From NCBI GenBank assembly GCA_022539475.1, contig VCMS01000168.1, forward strand, positions 1-64,000: a stretch of DNA of 64,000 bases, read 5' to 3'. Positions 1 to 10,959 of this stretch are shown here, piece after piece. A model generated the notes under the pieces. That model was not told the DNA's origin and did no database searches. It saw only the letters and a program-made list of their open reading frames with translations. The stretch's first letter is position 1; every line of letters starts with the position of its first letter. A program made the translations under genes and the position numbers. Source of the DNA: Gracilaria domingensis (taxonomy: Eukaryota; Rhodophyta; Florideophyceae; Gracilariales; Gracilariaceae).

Positions 1-281
1 GGGGGGGGGTCGGTTGTGTTAGGGTGGCTACCCTAACACAACCGGACCCCCCGTCCGCGGGCACGTTTTGGCCGGTTTTCTAAAAAATGTGCTTTTTATG
101 CCTGCGGGCGGGGGGGGTCGGTCGTGTTAGGGTAGGTACCCTAACACGACCGGACCCCCCCGCCCGCGGGCACGTTTGGCCGATTTTTTGAAAAATGTGC
201 GATTTTATGCCCGCGGGCGGGGGGGTCCGGTCGTGTTAGGGTACCTACCCTAACACGACCGACCCCCCCCACCCGCGGGCA
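1..281. repeat. Tandem array of three GC-rich palindromes
   Basis: Three near-identical units repeat with a period of about 109 bp. Each has a long inverted repeat (about 1-53, 99-172 and 208-281). The arms run from a G-rich block through GTCGTGTTAGGGTA to the mirror-image ACCCTAACACGAC and a C-rich block. The units are separated by an AT-rich spacer containing AAAAATGTGC. Each could form a strong cruciform. The array is cut by the window start, so the copy number is a minimum. No coding function is visible. Confidence 0.85.
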
Positions 282-734
282 CGTTTTCGCCTCATTCTGG
301 TAGCGTCCACAGACCTCCTGAAACACACACTGCACGCAACGCCAGCCAAAACGTAGCGCATGCTGTTCGAGCTGAAGCGCCTCGCTGACGCGCGCGAGGG
401 CGCGCATTCCCGTGCGCGGCGCACTCCGCGCGCGGCTGTCTCGCGTCGCAGAGCTGTGCGTCGTCGATGTGACGTGGCGCGCGACGCCTTCCAATGTGCG
501 CATGTTGCGCGCTTCAGTCATTTTATGCGCGCTGTACGTGCAGTACAATTGCGCTAGGCTCCTTCGCGCTCCACCCCCGCGTGCACTTACGCGTGGGATC
601 GCTGCCGTTGCCCGTCATCACTGGCACCCTGCCATACCGCCCGTAAACCACGCCCTCCGTTCGCTCACGGACCTCGCTTCCAGCCTCCCGAACTTTCGCG
701 CGCGCCACTCGTTCACCGTCGCCGCCATCCCGCC

Positions 735-2327
735 GTGAGTCGTCGTCGACGCCGCGTCTCGCGCCGATTTGCGTGCTGCTACTGCTGGCTGCCAGAGCCC
801 TCGCGTTGCCGTCGCTGCTGTGGTGACAGCAGCAAAACCCGCAGCTATTCTAGTTTCTCTACCTGGGCGCGGGAGGCCCGGACCTCTCCTTTCGGCACCC
901 GAACGAGGCCCATCGCCGCCGGTGACCCCGTCTCCGACGGGTTTCAGCTGGGCACGACCATGATCACGCGCAGCCGCACCGGCCGCGACGTGGTCCTCCT
1001 CATGTCGGCGAGCCAGTCAAATTAAGCGCTGTTCTACAACGACATTGCCACCGATACGCAAAACTTCAACGGCTACTTCGACGTGGAGTTGGATACCGTG
1101 CGCGATTCGCATGACCCTGCCAATGGTATGGACTTCTTCTTTTTGTGGGACTGCCCGAGGTTAGGCTATGCCATGGGTATTGCGCATACATTTGTGGGGC
1201 TTGGCATCATTATCGACACCTTTTCCAACTCTCGAACGCGAAATGTGGCCCATATGTACGTTTATGTGCCGGACGGAACCAAGCAATGGAAGCCTGACAC
1301 CGATGGCGCGGATACCGAGCTTTTCGAGGGCTGCTCGCTTGAGATGAACCACCCGATTCGCGTGTACGTCCAGCTGCTCGGTGGCAATCTTCACGTGGGC
1401 GTCGCTTTGAACCCACGCGCCCCACAACGCTGGCATACGTGCTTCAAGGTTTGGGGTGTGCAGCTGCCATTCTCTGGTGGTGGCTACCTCGCACTCCCTG
1501 CTGAGACCGGCCCTTTCTTTGCCAATCATGAGGTCCACGACGCCGTCTTCATTCATGAATTCGCTCAGGTTGCCCACACTTATCGATCCGACTACTATTC
1601 GCAGCAGTATGGCGCCGGTTCTGCTTCCGGAACTACGGACCGACCACCGTGGTCTGTGACAGCAACAACAGCGGAAACAGCATCAACAACAGCAGCAGAG
1701 CGATAATTCGCGCGGCTACGTGCCGCCGGCTTTCAATGGTAGCTCCAGTGGTGTAGCACTGACAGCACCGCCCCTGCTCCGCCTCCCTCATCGCACCGAT
1801 CTGAACCCTGCCGCGCGCATGCACCGCAGAGAGGACGCCACCTCGTCGATCTCAGGCTCTTCGGACCTGCAGGTGTACGAGGTGTACAACTCTATGACGT
1901 CCATTTTCAAGGGCCTCGGCGACGAGAATGCGCAAGAAAGAAAGCTTGGAGGGTGTGCGCCAAATCATTGCGCAACTCATTCGCGAGATGGAGAACAAAA
2001 GGGCGACATGTGGCAGTTGGTGGCCGTTTTGAAACCTCTTAAGGCTACTGCAGGCGACTTGTCGTATGCTTCGGGCAGGTTTTCTAGCCAGTTGCAAGGC
2101 CTTCATAACTCGCGGCGTGCGCTTAAGTAGAAGACGCATAACATTTCTGATTCGCATGATGATCTGAACGAGGAGTTGGTGGATCATCACGAGAGCATCA
2201 CCGAGCAGTCTCCTGGCGGAAGTGGTACCCTTATCATGTTCGTACTCATTCAAGCGCTTTTGAGAGTTGGCGTATACCATGTCAATAAGATGTCGTTGGC
2301 CGTGCGGAAAGTGCATCGAATGGTCTA
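735..2327 (+). pseudogene. Broken L-type lectin (ERGIC-53/VIP36-like cargo receptor)
   Basis: The frame at 1026-1706 encodes the core of an L-type lectin domain. It contains NGYFDVELDT, VGLGIIIDTFSN, a W-x-x-D-x-D-G stretch, a Cys pair (EGCSLE, TCFKVWGV) and ANHEVHD, in the order known for ER-Golgi mannose-binding cargo receptors. The same frame upstream (about 900-1022) reads like the start of the domain but is cut by TAA at 1023-1025. A signal-peptide-like Leu run lies in another frame near 785-815. Downstream, pieces in shifting frames (about 1720-2330) give a Gln/Ser linker, a coiled-coil remnant (around 1925-1995) and a hydrophobic segment near 2230-2290, matching the stalk and membrane anchor of the family. 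At least one stop and several frameshifts argue for a decayed gene rather than introns. Confidence is high for the family and moderate for pseudogene status. Confidence 0.7.
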
Positions 2328-2857
2328 ACACCACGAGAAAATCTTACTGCCAGCCTTTGGGCGACATCATTGGCACGTCGAGGGAAAGAAGATTATCCTG
2401 AAAAGCCGTCACTGATGCACTCTATCGTCGTCATCAGAATGTGGTCGCCGGTTCCGAGTTCAGACCATTAGCTTTCTGTTCTTCTTTTATACACATGCAC
2501 CCCGGGTGATGATGCAGAGTTAACGCGCTTTCATTCGGCATGAACAGATGGAACACATGCGTCTGGTGCTCACCCAAGGTCTCAAGCACAGCATCCCCCA
2601 ACGAGTAACTACCGACGCGTACACCGCACGCATGTAAAGGCGATTACAACTAGCTTCAGTTGCGTTCAAAGCTTACTTGGATTACCTAGAATGAGCTAAA
2701 AGGGACCGCGCTTCCAAGTGAGTGGCGCGCGATTGAGTTATTCATAGTCGTTGGACGGTCACCAGGTAGATACGTAAACACACAGATTAGCTGAACCTCT
2801 TTGCCTAACTGCCTAAGCTCTACTTTTCAACCTCAAAAGCCCCAGCCTAAACTATGA
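2328..2857. other. Gene-free stretch
   Basis: About 530 bp between the lectin remnant and the 3' end of the ECM29 remnant. No convincing coding signal or repeat was seen. Confidence 0.5.
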
Positions 2858-5800
2858 TCACGAAATGCCAAACGCCGTGCATAGTTTAATTGCAACGGAT
2901 CGTACCCCAGGCTCGGAATCTTCGTTCCGAGACCTCTGGATCGCAATTAGCGTGTCTTCTACAATCACATCCTTCATTGCCGTAAAATCCTTGGAAACGT
3001 TGACCAAGTGATCAAGAATTGTTAACCCACTATTTCTTAGCAGTTTATACTTGGGTTCGTGAATGCCGTTTTTGCTGAGGTTTACTAATCGTTTAATCAA
3101 TGTCTCAGTGCGCTCCAGGGAGTTTCTAAATTGCAGTTCATGTTTGGATAAACGTTCGGACAACTTCTCAATGGCTTGAAGTACAGTTAGTCGAATGTCC
3201 CAATCGTTCTGCATCAGTTCTTCAAACACACACAGCAAATTAAGTACGTGTTCTTCTAGCTTCTCAACGCCCGCCACCCCTGTGATTGAAGATTGCAGGC
3301 ACTGAATCGCTGCTTTGCACAATAGCTTTTGCGACTTTCGCGCTTTGTTCCAAGCATCAACAGCATCTGCATCAGACCCAGTTTCCCACACCATCTGTGA
3401 CACATTTGGTACGCTAGCGTTTACATCCGACGAATTTGGAGACACGAGCTCTGACAAGTGGTCCCTGACTTTCTCGTACATGCAAACGGTTTCTCGGGTG
3501 TTAACCAGCACCTTCCTCGCCGCATCAATTGCTGCAATTCGATAATCCTTCTTCCCTCGATCAGATTCGGACAGCAGGGGCTGCACAACAGCTACGCTCC
3601 CTCCGCACGACTCCCACAAAGATGCGCTTGAACAGAAATCTGCCAAAGACCCAATGGCCTCAATTGCAACATGCTGTCCTTTCCAAATATGACCTGGAAG
3701 CACCGCTAACAACGTTTTTGCGCTTCGCGACATGTACTGTACATCGACAATGTCATTTGAAGCGTTCGTGAGTTCCCCTAGCGTGGCTGAGGCGTTCCTT
3801 TTCACGCGGTACTGAGCAGAAGTAGATAGCCGTTGCTCACATATTTCACCAATCGCCTTTGCGTACAAACGAAGCCCGGCCTGAGTACTTGGCGCACCTT
3901 TATTCCAGGCGGCTTTCCAGTTCTTGCTGTCATCTCCTGCGTCGTCGTCTGTTTCACGGCGCCCCATGTATGCGAAGGGCCGTATAGAGCTTGCGTGCTG
4001 CTGGGTCGTATCGGGCGCCATCCGACACAACCCAGCAGCGAGAGACGAGGCAAGCGCGCGATCCCGAGGATACTCCGATGTGGTCTTCTTGCTAATTTTG
4101 TTTGCAATACTTTGCAACTTCATCGACGCGGCACAACTTTGAACCTCTGCCAGCGGCCTTGCACCATGCCTTTCGAAGCATTGCGTTGCGCTCCATGCCC
4201 GCAGCGCTTGCCGCTGAAAACTGCAGCTTTGCAGCATATGGTTCCATGACCACTGCTCTGGATTGCAGAACGCTCGACATCAACCTTGCCGTCGCTGCAC
4301 GCGTAGGAATTCCCACTCCTACGCGAGCCAATCGTGCCAGATTCGGAACCACCTCCGCCGCGATTGTCTGGTCAACTTGCCCTATGAGCCTTTCAATCGA
4401 CTCGATCAAAGAGGACGAGGACATACTCGATGCAGTGACCAGAGCGTTTTGCAGCTCCTCCGGTGAGGCTACATGATACTCCGCGTAGTTTAAGATTTGC
4501 GGCTCGAGCTCTGTCGCAACGTCCAACAGATTCGCGATCAAATCCGGCACAGACGACCGCAAGGCCGTTCCTCCATGTCGCGTGATCTCGGACAGAGTCT
4601 TTGACACGAGCGCTCTCACCTCCTCGGCGCTGTGTGTGAAGGACGTCATAAGCACAGACAGTACAACGTCAACGGCTTGAGCCGATTCCTCTTCACCCAA
4701 ATAGTTTGGATTACGTAGATGTATCGAAAGTTCCGAGAGTGCCCTTCGAGTCCCTTGAGCACTCTTTCGCACACTTTTCTTCATATCATCCATAGCCCTC
4801 AGTGTGTAGTACCAGAAATCCTTTAAAGAGTCCTTCACCTCCTCCCATGTGCGGGAGGCAAGAACGTCGCGAAGCGCGGCGCACCCCGCTTCTCGCGAAC
4901 GCCATTGCCGGGAAACGATTGACTTGATGCAGTGGTCCGTCACTGCAAGCAAGTTCGCCTTGATCGCCTCGGCCACTGAGCCGTGACCAGAAGCCTTGAC
5001 CACCGCGGATATAATTGGGCGCATAGCAATGCGAACGCTCTCTATCGGGTGATGGCAGTACACATACAAGCGCAGCAAAAGACTCTTCACGTGCAGTCGA
5101 AGCTGTTCGGCGGCGATATCATTATTCAAGAGGGAACTGCCAATGCTGCGCGCTTGCGACTGTTCCAGGTTGACCCATGTCTTGAGCCGGACTACAGAGC
5201 TCCTCGTTGGTACCAGAGCGCGCGCCAGCCGTGTTTGATTCCACTTCCACGCCGCTGAACTCGAGAAACACTCCTTGATTGCCCGGGACGATCACCGCAG
5301 CCCGCTTGCCGGCGGTCAGAGACCGGACGAGGTTTCCAACAAGATCTTGCTGACCCTTGGGGGGAAGTATACGATATTGGAGAGCGCGTCGCAGCAGACG
5401 GCGACGAGAAGCGCACAAATACATCTCCCAAGGCAGACTGGGGGGCAACGAGCGAGAACAAGTCTTGCAGCTCATGCCGTAAGGCGCTGGCCACCTGCTC
5501 GCCCAGCGGGGGCGCGTTCGAAGCCAGCAGCACCACCGCCAGCGTGGCTGCAGCAGCCGCTGCTGCGCGGTGCTCAGCGCGGCTCGCAGCGCGTGCAACG
5601 CGTCCGCGTTGGCGCGCAACAGCACGTGCAGATTGGCGGCGGGCAGCAGCTGTAACCGGCGCGCCGGCGCGAGCTGCTGCACTAGGCAGCGCAGCGCAAA
5701 CAGCAGATATGCCGCCACGGAGCAGCTACACGGCTAGTGGAGCTCGCAATGCGCTCCGTACACTGCGATAATGGGCGCAAGCGGCGGGGGTGACTCCCGC

Positions 5801-6330
5801 GCGCTAGCGCGGCGTGGCGCGCGAGTTTGCGCCGGCGCATCCCGGCAGCGGCGAGTTGCATGACGCGTGGGCTGGCGTTGGAGGCGCCGAGGACTTCGAT
5901 AAGGCGCGCGTGCGTGTCAGCTAAGGAGAAGATGTCTTCAGCCCAGTGCACGGCGGTGGCGCACGCCCGCTCTCACAGCGGGCGCGCGTAGAGCATGGCG
6001 GGCATGAGCGCGCCCAGCGCGGCGGCGCGAAATGGCGACGAGTCGCGCGTGCTCAGCGACACGAAAACCGACAGCGCGACGAGCGCCTACTCGGTGGCGG
6101 TGCGCACGGGCGGCGGGGGCGCCAGCGCGCTCGCGCTGGAGGAGAAGCGCGGGGCGGCTGTGGGGTCAGCCAGCAGCAGCGACGGGATGCGCAGCGCTAG
6201 GTAGAACAGCGCGGTGTAGCCGATGGCGCGTAGCGCGTCGCGGAAGAGCGGCGCGCCTTTGGTGCAGGCACCCACCGCACGCGGCAGCGGACGGCGTAGA
6301 GAGAGTTGTGACCAGCGCCGGTAGCGGGCG
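2858..6330 (-). pseudogene. Degenerate ECM29-like proteasome scaffold (HEAT repeats)
   Basis: ECM29 is a large HEAT-repeat protein that tethers the 26S proteasome to its regulators and to membranes. Two long minus-strand frames, 5129-4092 and 4237-2858, join into its C-terminal half. Family-like segments include a W-x-x-REA-x-C-x-ALRDVL block, the DDMKKSVRKSA block, EVRALVSKTLSEITRHGG, LEPQILNY, GVGIPTRAATA and RLYAKAIGEI. Further N-terminal pieces lie in other frames: PPKGQQDLVGNLV with TNEELCSPAQDMGQP (about 5400-5140), EDIFSLADTHARLIEVLGAS (about 5940-5870) and AIGYTALFYLALRIPSLL (about 6240-6180). Frame changes near 4150 and 5125 and others upstream break the gene. The residues expected around 5125 appear partly deleted. 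Similarity stops near 6330, where base composition turns AT-rich, so the N-terminus is missing. No splice pattern restores the frame. Confidence 0.75.
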
Positions 6331-6660
6331 CGCCAGGACGTGAGCTGAGAAGAGTAGCGGAATAGAAATAAATGACGTGGAACTGGTCCAAATCATAATT
6401 GCGTCGTATGATCTGGGTCCAATGGAGACCATATTTCGTCATCATTATCTCTGCTGCTACATTTTGTACCAATAACGATCCATAGAATACAATACGGCAA
6501 GGCATCCAAATGGCCACTGTACTGTACACGCCCATTATACGGCCAATTAAATCTATTTTGGAAATAATTACGGCCACTAATCGGCCATGTATAGCCCGAA
6601 ATTGATGTTCATAGGGGCGAAGTCTTGAAGAGAGCTAAGGAGCGCGCATGATGCCCCGTT
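6331..6660. other. AT-rich gene-free stretch at the ECM29 breakpoint
   Basis: Composition changes abruptly from GC-rich ECM29 remnant to AT-rich DNA with scattered GGCCA motifs. No gene or clear terminal repeat was identified. It may be a decayed insertion that removed the 5' end of the ECM29 copy. Confidence 0.4.
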
Positions 6661-6666
6661 GGTTGG

Positions 6667-7560
6667 TTGGTTCATCCAGCGTACACGCCCATTCAGGCCG
6701 ATGTCACTCCCGCGGCCGAGCATTCTTCCATGCCTCCGGACCCTACTGCCAGGGTTACGAGGTTTCGTAACTTGGGCAGGTGCAATTACCTGGGGTATGC
6801 TGAGGTTCTTGAAAGTGTTCACTCGTCCGTCACCGATGTCTTAGATCAGTGTGGTGTCGCTTCGTGCAATGCGTCTGTGTCTACGGGGCGCTCTGAGCTT
6901 GTACGCAAGCTGGAGCGCACGGTCGCCAAAGATTTTGGTAAGAAAGATGCCATCGTGGTTGGCACCATCCTTACCACCAACTGGCAGATCATCCCAGCTA
7001 TTGTGGGTAGGGGCGATCTCGTCATCTCCGGCGCGATGAATGACGCGTCTGTCGTGGTCGACGGTCGCTCATTCGGCGCCAGGATTCGCGTGTTTGAACA
7101 TAATTTGGCAGAATCGTAGGAAAGTAATATTCTTGTTGGTATTGCTACGAGATACCCTGACACGAGCCCTCTGTGGAAACGAATCATGACGGTTGTCGAG
7201 AGTATGTACTCAGTGGAAGGTCAGATGTGCAATCTTTGCCAGGTTGTCGCAGTCAAAAATAAGAATGATGCCTGCTTGTACGTGGATGAGGCGCATTCCA
7301 TTGGCGCCCTTGGACCGACCAAACGAGGTGTTTCGGGGCATCATCACTATGATAGTGTAGATACGCGTACTACGCGTATCTACACTATCATAATACTAGT
7401 AGTATTGATATTATGATACGTACCTTCACTAAATCGTTCAGGACCGTTGGAGGTTACTTCTCTTCCGAATCTGCTCTAATTGAACGTATTTTCGCGCTTT
7501 CTCCAGCTTCTATCTATGCGTCGGCATCGAGTCCTCCGAAATCGTGGCAGCAGGTGCATT
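6667..7560 (+). pseudogene. Broken serine palmitoyltransferase, LCB2-type subunit
   Basis: Serine palmitoyltransferase condenses serine with palmitoyl-CoA in the ER, the first step of sphingolipid synthesis. Fragments follow the LCB2 order: CNYLGYAE (about 6780), a KDFGKKDAIVVGT block, GDLVISGAMNDASVVV, IRVFEHN, then a stop at 7117-7119. Next come VESMYSVEGQMCNL (about 7200) and the PLP-fold signature LYVDEAHSIGALGPTKRG (about 7280-7330). A palindrome at 7348-7406 then interrupts the gene. It resumes in another frame at about 7412 with the Schiff-base lysine segment RTFTKSF, GGYFSSESALIERI and SPASIYASASSPP (to about 7540). The C-terminal part is not recognisable. The catalytic lysine region survives, but the stop, the palindrome and the missing C-terminus make it a pseudogene. 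Confidence 0.75.
7348..7406. repeat. Hairpin pair inserted in the SPT pseudogene
   Basis: A perfect palindrome with 22-bp arms and a 1-nt loop (7348-7369 / 7371-7392) is followed at once by a smaller one (AATACT-AGT-AGTATT, about 7392-7406). It replaces the segment between GALGPTKRG and TFTKSF of the LCB2-like protein, so it arrived after that gene copy existed. Confidence 0.9.
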
Positions 7561-9820
7561 CGAAGAGGCTAGGACTGAAATAAAGGACGAAAGTGGATCT
7601 GTATCATTCGGGAAGATGAAGGAAGCGTTCCCAAGCTTCTGTGGTGGATGCCGTGCGGATGTTTACGGGGTAACCGACACGGGAGTGATGACTGCGTACA
7701 TCGCGCGATGGAGCAACTGCGAGTTGGTGGCAATGAAGCCGAGCCTGACGCTGCTGCGGGAACAGTACCGACACGAAAGGCATCATCTCCAACAGGGCTA
7801 GTTTGGCGAGAGGATGAAACTGTTCTGGGGTGTGATGAGCGCGCTGCCAATGGTTGTGGCGTCCAAAGCGCGGGAGGCGGAGGGCGCGAAGACGGCACCG
7901 GCGATGTGCCGTGAGTACATGGTCGGGCTCTACCTGGAAGCGGCGGGACGCACGACGAAATCGGTAGGTGACAGCGAGTGATAGGTGCAGTCGGCGGGGC
8001 TCTTCTCGCGGCAAAGAGCGCAAAGTAAGTAAAATTTGCGTCTAGAATTCTAAGGTGGGGAGCCATGATGGATGAGAATGAATAGCAGGGTGGTTGACAT
8101 GAGATGAGTTGCGACTTGCATCGCCACTTGGGAGAAAATGGAAACGCAAACTAGCACGAGCGCAGATTTGAGAGAGGGTCACGGAAAAGAGTGGATGGGG
8201 TGGTGCGGCGAAGTAGAACCTCTACAAAAACTAGGAGACCCAAGAATTAAACTGCGCGAGATGGAATTCAATATTCCAAAATTTCTTAATTTTTTGAGTG
8301 CCACCCTCTGCCACCCCCTCGTGCGCCCCAAATAGCCCAAAAACTAGCTTAGTTTCCAAAGCGAACAGACTATATTCCACTTTGCAGAACACAGACGTAT
8401 GCTACCTGCGCTGGTCGACGCTTAACGCCTCACGCAGCAAGTCGCCACCACCAGCAACACACGGAGAAAGCCACAAGGCCGGCCACCGCCGCAGTTCTTT
8501 TGCAGCCAGCTCCTGCCACCCTCACTATATACGCCGTGCAGCAGGGCGCTCCACACGCGGTGCCCAAGGCTGAACGCCTTCCGCACCAAGCCGTTGACGC
8601 TAACACCACGGAGAGATATCCAAAAGGCCGGCGGTTACCGCCGTTCTCTCGCCGCAAGCTGCCATTGTCGCCCCCAAGACTGGCTGGAGGCACGGGATAC
8701 CACATGCGCTCCATATTGCGAAGCGCCTCCCGCGCCCAGCGGCTGTCAGCACAATCACTGCTTTCTGGTGTCTTATATCATTTAGCTTGTTAGTGGCGTT
8801 GATTAACCTTTGCTGAAAATGAATATCCTGTTGCGTTCAGGCCGCAGCGCAGCTTTGTTACGTTACATTAACGTCGCTGTCGCGGGAGGGCAACGCGCAG
8901 ATGGTCTGACTTGTAGAGGTGCTGAATATTCAGGCTTGAGCGGTACAATGTTCTCGGTAGCGATATTGACGTTTGTAGAAGGTTTGGAGGGGCCTTCAAG
9001 ACAGACGGAGTTGTATTGGCAAGGCCTATAAATGTTCCATAAACAGTGAGGCCACACGCAGGTCGGAAACGCTCACGGCGTCCACGCGCACCCAGAAGGC
9101 GCCCACGGCGTTCATCTAAGGCCAACAAAAGCATACAGGAAGGCACGCCGTGATTCACTGAAGCCGCGCGTCTGTGTCCAGCGCGCTTGACATGGAGCAC
9201 GAAATAAGAAGCTGCGTTGACTCCGTAGGTATCATGGCAGGTGACGACGACGGTATATCTTGTAGTCGTTTGTCGTCGTTGTCAATAGCCTCACAGCTTA
9301 CAAGGTTGTCAGATTTCTTTATTCTTTCCATCCATCAAGAGGCCTATTTACCGCTACGTGTTTCAAACGTATTTTAACGGTTCGTGAAACAAGTTTTGAA
9401 AACCTTTTAAACTGGGGTGGTTCGAAACCTGGCTATTTGAAACGGTTTTATGCCCTGAGTCAGCTTGTAGACTCTCAAATAGGGAACCGAAATAGTAAAT
9501 GTTTCCTAAAATCGTAGTTAATTGCATTTAAGACCCAAAAGTGTACCATAAGAACATTGTAAATGTAAGAACTGGATACCATTCAATAATGAAACCCACA
9601 GTCTATTCGTTTTCAAACTTTGGCGCGGAACCTTTTTCAAGGTTCACAAGTTCGCAAAACTGGTTGAAACTACCTACTTTCTACCACAAAACATGACAAA
9701 CTTTACAAAAAATTGAAAAACGCAAAACGTTTTCTACTATCAAACGACCGGTCTGCGGTTTGATCGTAACAATGTCTCAAACTTCTCTTTTTCTTCCTCA
9801 TATGTTGCCGTTCTCTTCAA
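7561..9820. other. Gene-free region with a weak tandem duplication
   Basis: No gene is recognised. Two diverged copies of a segment lie at about 8458-8523 and 8606-8665; both start with CACGGAGA and carry AAGGCCGGC and a CCGCAAGCT/AGCCAGCT stretch. From about 9250 the DNA becomes AT-rich with many short runs of A and T. Confidence 0.4.
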
Positions 9821-9927
9821 TCACGATTCACTATGCCATTCTGACCAACAATTACCACAAATTGTTTGACTGCAAATCTTGCACCATCGCTTCGTCTTTA
9901 CACCAGCATGCTCAAATTTTGATTTAC
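9821..9927 (-). pseudogene. Cys/His-rich C-terminal remnant, possibly a piggyBac-like transposase
   Basis: The minus strand reads HAGVKTKRWCKICSQTICGN followed by CWSEWHSES and a stop. The spacing (C-x2-C, then C-x2-C and a final H) resembles the cross-brace zinc-binding tail at the end of many piggyBac transposases, used for binding terminal repeats. No catalytic DDD core could be followed upstream, so the family call is tentative. Confidence 0.3.
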
Positions 9928-10959
9928 CATGTGGTAAGTCTCCTCGAAACGACCAAATGCACACTGAACATTACCCGGACTGAGCCGAGACAACCCTGTG
10001 ATCAAGACTTGAGTCAAGTCTTTTCGATTTTTACACTGCAATATTGAAGAAATCTACAGCTTTCGATGCAAAGGTTGTACTTATCCTTATAGTTAAAGTG
10101 TTTTGTGACAAACTTTGTGCCTTACTCGTTGCATTTTTTTTCCTTCATTCTTTTGCCAACATGCGTACCATTCTCCCAAATGTCTCACAGCCCATAAAAG
10201 ATGCCTTGCACGTGAATTACCATATCGTCACCAGTAGCAAGAAGAAGACCCGAGCATCTCGCCTTCCGCAATCTGTACAGCACTGCTGCCTTTCCTACTT
10301 GCACTGTGATCAATCTTGCAATGATGCTCAGCACAGGATTTTCCGAAACATTAGTCCTTACCATACGATGTATTTCATATATCGTGAAATGACATCTAAA
10401 CCTCTTTTTCTGGAGTTCCAGTCCACTTTCGCTGTAAGGCGAATGATTTTGCTCGGCGATATCGGCGCGTTGCTCTCACGGACTTTAGTTTTCGTCACGC
10501 TCTGTTTAGGGAGTAATGCGATGCACACCTGAAAAGACCAAATGCATGAGAGGTCTTTTGCATTTCGGCGTACTTTTTCAGAATCTGCACCGCTTCGTTC
10601 CCAATCCACTCAAAACATCGGCCATAATTGTGTCCAAAACATATCTGTACTTGTTCAGAAGAGATTTGGAGATCTATATCAAGCAATTGTACAGTATTCG
10701 GCCCTCAGTAATTGAATCTTCGCTTGAAATCACAGATAATACGTGATTGAGCTTAAGAGTTGCGCTATGGTGAAACATTTGAGTTTTGTATGCAGTCGAT
10801 AGCTCATGTTCCTGGAGTAATTTTCTCTCCTCTTCATTTGATCCATTTTCTTTAGTGACCGCAATTGGTCCATATATGTTAGACAAAGTGAACGCAATCT
10901 CGACAGTGTTATGTGAGCTCATCGTTTTCATTTCCACTGGGCATTGTAGCCAACCCTCT

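Noticed and set aside
1-281. Telomere, because of TTAGGGT / ACCCTAA words
   Set aside because: The words occur once per palindrome arm, not as tandem telomeric repeats.
9400-9440. tRNA-like T-arm GGTTCGAAACC
   Set aside because: No D arm, anticodon arm or acceptor stem can be built around it.
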